A stretch of DNA of 64,000 nt from Butyricicoccus_B sp017886875 (GTDB taxonomy: Bacteria > Bacillota > Clostridia > Oscillospirales > Butyricicoccaceae): assembly GCA_963931655.1 (NCBI GenBank), contig OZ007036.1, forward strand, positions 620,001 to 684,000, in the 5' to 3' direction. Both the position numbers and the translations under genes were made by a program. The notes under the pieces are model-generated. The model did not search any database. It was not told the DNA's origin and worked only from the letters and a program-made list of their open reading frames with translations. Positions 60,475-64,000 of the stretch are shown one piece after another. Position 1 is the stretch's first letter. The number at the start of each line of letters is the position of its first letter.

Positions 60475-61515
60475 TTATAATCTTAATTGACCGTCTGATG
60501 TTTCCATTTTTAAATGCTCATATGCACGAAGTGTAGCACATCTACCACGTTGTGTGCGGTTTAAAAAGCCGATTTGCATTAAATATGGCTCATAGACATC
60601 TTCCAGTGTAATAGCTTCTTCTCCAATGGTAGCCGCCAAAGTTTCAAGACCTACTGGGCCACCATTATAATTAAGAATAATGCTTTCAAGCATTCTGCGG
60701 TCGATATTATCAAGCCCTAAAGGGTCAATACCAAGGGCAGTAAGAGCCATATCAGCCGCTTCAGCTGTTATTGTTCCATCTCCTTTGACCTGTGCAAAAT
60801 CACGCACACGACGTAAAAGACGGTTTGCAATACGAGGTGTACCACGAGAACGTTTAGCGATTTCTAAAGCACCATCATAACGACTATGTACACCCAAAAT
60901 TCCCGCTGAACGAGTTACAATTTTCTCCAAATCCTCTGGTGAATAAAGCTCAAGTCTAAGCATAACACCAAATCTATCTCTCAGCGGTGAAGTTAACTGA
61001 CCTGCTCTAGTTGTCGCACCTATAAGCGTAAACTTAGGCAAATCAATTCTTATGGACCTTGCACTAGGCCCTTTGCCAATGATGATATCCAGTACACCAT
61101 CTTCCATAGCGGGATATAAAATCTCCTCTACACTGCGGTTTAATCTATGGATTTCATCAATGAATAAAATATCATTCTCGCTTAAATTTGTCAATAGAGC
61201 AGCCAAATCTCCCGCTTTTTCTATTGCAGGGCCTGAAGTAATTCTAAGGTTTACGCCCATTTCATTAGCTATTATTCCAGCGAGTGTTGTCTTACCTAAA
61301 CCAGGAGGGCCATAAAGCAATGTATGGTCAAGCGGTTCATTTCTTTGTTTTGCTGCCTCTATAAATATTTTTAAATTTTCTTTTACTGCGGTTTGACCAA
61401 TATATTCGTCCATTAATTTAGGGCGAAGTGAATTTTCTGTGTCCTCATTTTTAAGCTGATGACTTGATACAATTCGTTCATCATCAGCCATACCGCCTGA
61501 AAACTCAATGCTCAA
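60475..61515 (-). CDS. ruvB: Holliday junction branch migration ATPase RuvB
   Basis: 346 residues. Walker A is LLYGPPGLGKTTLA, Walker B ILFIDEIHRL, sensor 1 LIGATTRAGQL, and the arginine-finger region is LRDRFGVML; a winged helix closes the protein (FLNRTQRGRCATLRAYEHL). It drives branch migration of Holliday junctions with RuvA. The TTG start at 61515 follows GGAAGTG by 5 bases; ATG 61491 is an alternative with a poor site. It lies 12 bases after ruvA in a ruvC-ruvA-ruvB cluster. Confidence 0.96.
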   Translation of the reverse strand: MSIEFSGGMADDERIVSSHQLKNEDTENSLRPKLMDEYIGQTAVKENLKIFIEAAKQRNEPLDHTLLYGPPGLGKTTLAGIIANEMGVNLRITSGPAIEKAGDLAALLTNLSENDILFIDEIHRLNRSVEEILYPAMEDGVLDIIIGKGPSARSIRIDLPKFTLIGATTRAGQLTSPLRDRFGVMLRLELYSPEDLEKIVTRSAGILGVHSRYDGALEIAKRSRGTPRIANRLLRRVRDFAQVKGDGTITAEAADMALTALGIDPLGLDNIDRRMLESIILNYNGGPVGLETLAATIGEEAITLEDVYEPYLMQIGFLNRTQRGRCATLRAYEHLKMETSDGQLRL

Positions 61516-61527
61516 ATTTTCACTTCC

Positions 61528-62136
61528 TTACTGCATTGCTAATTTTTTAAGGCAATAACGAATAATACTTTCAGCGTCCATGCCTTCAGAGTTTAAGCCC
61601 TCCATTGCTTTAAATGCCTCTGCTTGAGAGTAACCAAGCACCATAAGAGCAGCTACTGCTTCTTGTATATGATTTATGCTACCCTTTTCAGGCATAACGA
61701 TATTATTACCCGCACTAGCTGCGGTTTCAAGTTGTCCTTTGCTCATTTTATCACGAAGTTCTAAAACAATTCTTTGAGCGATTTTTTTGCCAATACCTTG
61801 AGCTTGAGTTAATAATTTTTCATCTTCTGTAATAATTGCTAGTGCAAGCTGTGAAGGCGGAGCTACTGATAAAATCGCTAGTGCTGCTTTAGGTCCTACA
61901 CCAGAAACGCTGGTTAGCATTTTATAACAATTTAACTCTTCTTGGTCAGCAAATCCATAAAGTTCAAAAATATCTTCTCTAACATGTAAACAAGTATAAA
62001 GTCTTGCTTTTTCGCCCATTTGTATATTAGATAACGTATTTTGCGATGTATGGCAAGCATAACCCACACCACCGCAATCAATTACAGCTAAACCTTGTTC
62101 CACATGTGAAACTAAACCTTCTACATAATAAAACAT
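61528..62136 (-). CDS. ruvA: Holliday junction DNA helicase subunit RuvA
   Basis: 202 residues. The OB-fold opens MFYYVEGLVSHVEQGLAVID, two helix-hairpin-helix motifs follow (LTSVSGVGPKAALAILS and LTQAQGIGKKIAQRIVLELRD), and the C-terminal domain III (AVAALMVLGYSQAEAFKAME) contacts RuvB. It binds the four-way junction. It abuts ruvC, the next gene upstream in the cluster. Confidence 0.96.
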   Translation of the reverse strand: MFYYVEGLVSHVEQGLAVIDCGGVGYACHTSQNTLSNIQMGEKARLYTCLHVREDIFELYGFADQEELNCYKMLTSVSGVGPKAALAILSVAPPSQLALAIITEDEKLLTQAQGIGKKIAQRIVLELRDKMSKGQLETAASAGNNIVMPEKGSINHIQEAVAALMVLGYSQAEAFKAMEGLNSEGMDAESIIRYCLKKLAMQ

Positions 62137-62637
62137 TTATTGTATTCTCCTGTTTTCCCAAATATTGCTCCTTTTAGAATGACCATGACAAATAGCAACT
62201 GCAAGTGCATCTGCTGCATCATCAGGCTTTGGGATTTTATTAAGCCCTAACATAGATTTTGTCATTTCCATCATTTGTTTTTTCTCTGCTCTGCCGTAAC
62301 CTGTGATAGATTGTTTAATCTGTAACGGCGTATAAGAATTTGGGTGCAATCCTTTTTGTGCTAAGGCGAGCAAAATAACACCTCTTGCTTGAGCTACTTG
62401 AATACCTGTTGTAATATTGGTATTAAAAAACAGTTCTTCAACCGCAACATCATCTGGGTGAAAAGTATCAATAATAGTGCACAAATCATCATAAATTTCA
62501 CATAATCGGTGATGCATAGGTTGACCTGCTTTTGTTGTTATCGCACCATACTGAATAGGTGTAAATTTTCTTCCATCATATTTTACAACACCATAGCCAA
62601 CTATTGCATAACCAGGGTCAATTCCAAGAATAATCAA
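62137..62637 (-). CDS. ruvC: Crossover junction endodeoxyribonuclease RuvC
   Basis: 166 residues. The RNase H-like fold carries the acidic catalytic residues in ILGIDPGYAIVGYG (Asp7), VAVEELFFNTN (Glu near 66) and PDDAADALAVAICH (Asp near 139-142). It resolves Holliday junctions by symmetric cuts. Directly adjacent to ruvA. Confidence 0.96.
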   Translation of the reverse strand: MIILGIDPGYAIVGYGVVKYDGRKFTPIQYGAITTKAGQPMHHRLCEIYDDLCTIIDTFHPDDVAVEELFFNTNITTGIQVAQARGVILLALAQKGLHPNSYTPLQIKQSITGYGRAEKKQMMEMTKSMLGLNKIPKPDDAADALAVAICHGHSKRSNIWENRRIQ

Positions 62638-62661
62638 ATAATTTTCACCCTTCTATTTATT

Positions 62662-64000
62662 TTAATTAAAAGTTCCACCTGTAACTTCAAACATACGTTC
62701 TATTCTATTTTTTAGCACAGGATAATTTTCTAAATTTTCATCATTATTTAATATAATTTCTGCTTCATAGCGAGCCTGCTCCATAGCTTGCATATCAGAG
62801 ATAATATCCACATTTTTAAGTGTAGGCAAGCCATGTTGACGGTTTCCAAAGAAATCTCCTGGGCCACGCTGTGCAAGGTCAGCTCTTGCAACTTCAAAAC
62901 CATCATTTGTTTTGGTCAAAACACTTAATCTTTGCTTTGAAGATAGGCTTTTATCAGCACCAAAGAAAATACAATATGACCTTCTTTTGCCACGACCAAC
63001 ACGACCTCTAAGCTGGTGAAGCTGGGAAAGTCCAAATCTATCCGCATCTTCAACCACCATAAGCGAGGCATTAGGCACATTTACACCAACCTCAATAACA
63101 GTAGTAGCAACTAAAATATCTAGTTTGCCGCTTGCAAAAAGCTTCATAACACTTTCTTTTTCTGACGATTTCATTTTTCCATGAAGCACACCTATTTTTC
63201 TATGTGGAAAAACTTTTGCAAGTGATTTAGCATAATTTTCGGTATTTTTAAGCAGTAGCTCACCTTCTTCAACAAGAGGACAAACTACATAAACCTGACC
63301 ACCGTCTAAAATCATTTTTTCCATAAAATCATATACACGACTACGCATTCTTTCACCCACTGCAAACGTTTCAACAGGTGTTCTGTTTGGTGGAAGTTCA
63401 TCTATAATTGACACATCTAAATCGCCATACATAATAAGTGCAAGTGTACGAGGTATAGGCGTTGCAGACATAACAAGAGTGTGAGGGTGGTCACCCTTTT
63501 CTCTTAACCTTGCTCGCTGATTTACACCAAAACGGTGTTGTTCATCGGCTACAACTGCACCAAGCTTTGCAAATTTAACACCTTTTTGAATAAGTGCATG
63601 TGTGCCTATTACTACATTTGCATAACCCTGCTCTATTTTTTCTAATGCCTCACGTTTTACTTTAACTCCCATGGAGCCTGTTAAAATAACCGTTTCCATA
63701 CCAAGTTTAGCAAAAATAGGTGCAAGTGATTGTTCATGTTGTGCTGCTAAAATTTCGGTAGGTGCCATAACAGCGGCTTGATAACCGTTTTTAACTGCGA
63801 GCATACAAAGGGCGGCTGCAACAGCGGTTTTACCTGAACCAACATCACCCTGTATTAGTCTATTCATTGGCTTACCAGATTTAACATCTTTTATTAGGTC
63901 ACTTACTGCTCTAAACTGAGCTTTAGTTGGCTTAAATCCAATCAAACTCCAAAAATCATCAAGATTTGTATCTTCAAATATTGCACCCTGTTCATGTTCT
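62662..64000 (-). CDS. recG: ATP-dependent DNA helicase RecG (3' part only)
   Basis: The frame runs off the right edge of the window, so only the last 446 or so residues are seen. Upstream of 63945 it reads EHEQGAIFEDTNLDDFWSLI, so the TTG at 63945 is internal, not a start. Motifs are IQGDVGSGKTAVAAAL (Walker A), AVVADEQHRFGVNQR (DEQH box), VMSATPIPRTLAL, VVATTVIEVGVNVPNA and LRGRVGRG, followed by the RecG-specific C-terminus (RADLAQRGPGDFFGNRQHG). It reverses stalled forks. The N-terminal wedge domain lies outside. Confidence 0.95.
   Translation of the reverse strand, partial: EHEQGAIFEDTNLDDFWSLIGFKPTKAQFRAVSDLIKDVKSGKPMNRLIQGDVGSGKTAVAAALCMLAVKNGYQAAVMAPTEILAAQHEQSLAPIFAKLGMETVILTGSMGVKVKREALEKIEQGYANVVIGTHALIQKGVKFAKLGAVVADEQHRFGVNQRARLREKGDHPHTLVMSATPIPRTLALIMYGDLDVSIIDELPPNRTPVETFAVGERMRSRVYDFMEKMILDGGQVYVVCPLVEEGELLLKNTENYAKSLAKVFPHRKIGVLHGKMKSSEKESVMKLFASGKLDILVATTVIEVGVNVPNASLMVVEDADRFGLSQLHQLRGRVGRGKRRSYCIFFGADKSLSSKQRLSVLTKTNDGFEVARADLAQRGPGDFFGNRQHGLPTLKNVDIISDMQAMEQARYEAEIILNNDENLENYPVLKNRIERMFEVTGGTFN

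Overview
The window is AT-rich DNA from a low-GC Gram-positive bacterium, most likely a class Clostridia member. This rests on the housekeeping set (guaA, rqcH, trmK, a SigH-like sigma factor, glmS under a glmS ribozyme, glmM, ruvBAC, recG), AGGAGG-type ribosome binding sites, BspA-type LRR and SLH proteins, and IS30/IS982 elements. Nearly every gene is on the minus strand. I saw no rRNA, tRNA or CRISPR array. All functional calls come from reading motifs; no database search was run.

Layout: (1) 1-8.3 kb: the 5' end of an amidohydrolase gene, a lone N6-adenine methylase with a specificity-like tail, an ECF sigma operon with two membrane proteins, and an operon of two unrecognised proteins plus an LRR protein and a BRCT-tailed protein. 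(2) 8.5-15.2 kb: a mannosylglycerate operon with RpiR-type regulator, PTS EIIABC, GH38 mannosylglycerate hydrolase and glycerate kinase. The natural PTS start is followed by a TGA at codon 3. (3) 15.3-17.2 kb: a broken IS982 element cut by an IS30 copy, which also cuts the 3' end of the next gene. (4) About 17.2-32.56 kb, IME-A: a mobilizable element with integrase, excisionase, XRE regulator, RHH protein, RepA-like ATPase, iteron-like repeats, an oriT-like region and a MobV relaxase. It carries a type I restriction-modification operon followed by a DRT1-type reverse transcriptase-nitrilase. Between relaxase and cargo lie two tandem copies of an apparent type I toxin-antitoxin unit. (5) About 32.56-49.44 kb, IME-B: a related element lying against the 3' end of guaA. 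It has lost its relaxase and carries an unfamiliar operon: WYL regulator, two dynamin-like GTPases, a tail-anchored coiled-coil protein, a small protein, a large HerA-like ATPase, a WHH nuclease toxin and a SUKH immunity protein. (6) 49.4-64 kb: chromosomal core genes from guaA to the 3' part of recG.

The two IMEs share their backbone and appear to sit in tandem at guaA: the last 12 bp of guaA recur at 32553-32564, and short direct repeats with an 11-bp period lie beside the junctions. Because IME-A carries recognised anti-phage systems in its cargo slot, the operon in the equivalent slot of IME-B is the best candidate here for an undescribed defence or conflict system. The tandem toxin-antitoxin unit is a second strong candidate. 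Its two copies show compensatory base changes in an RNA stem, conserved facing promoters, a sequestered ribosome binding site, and a relic in IME-B that keeps only the antisense half.
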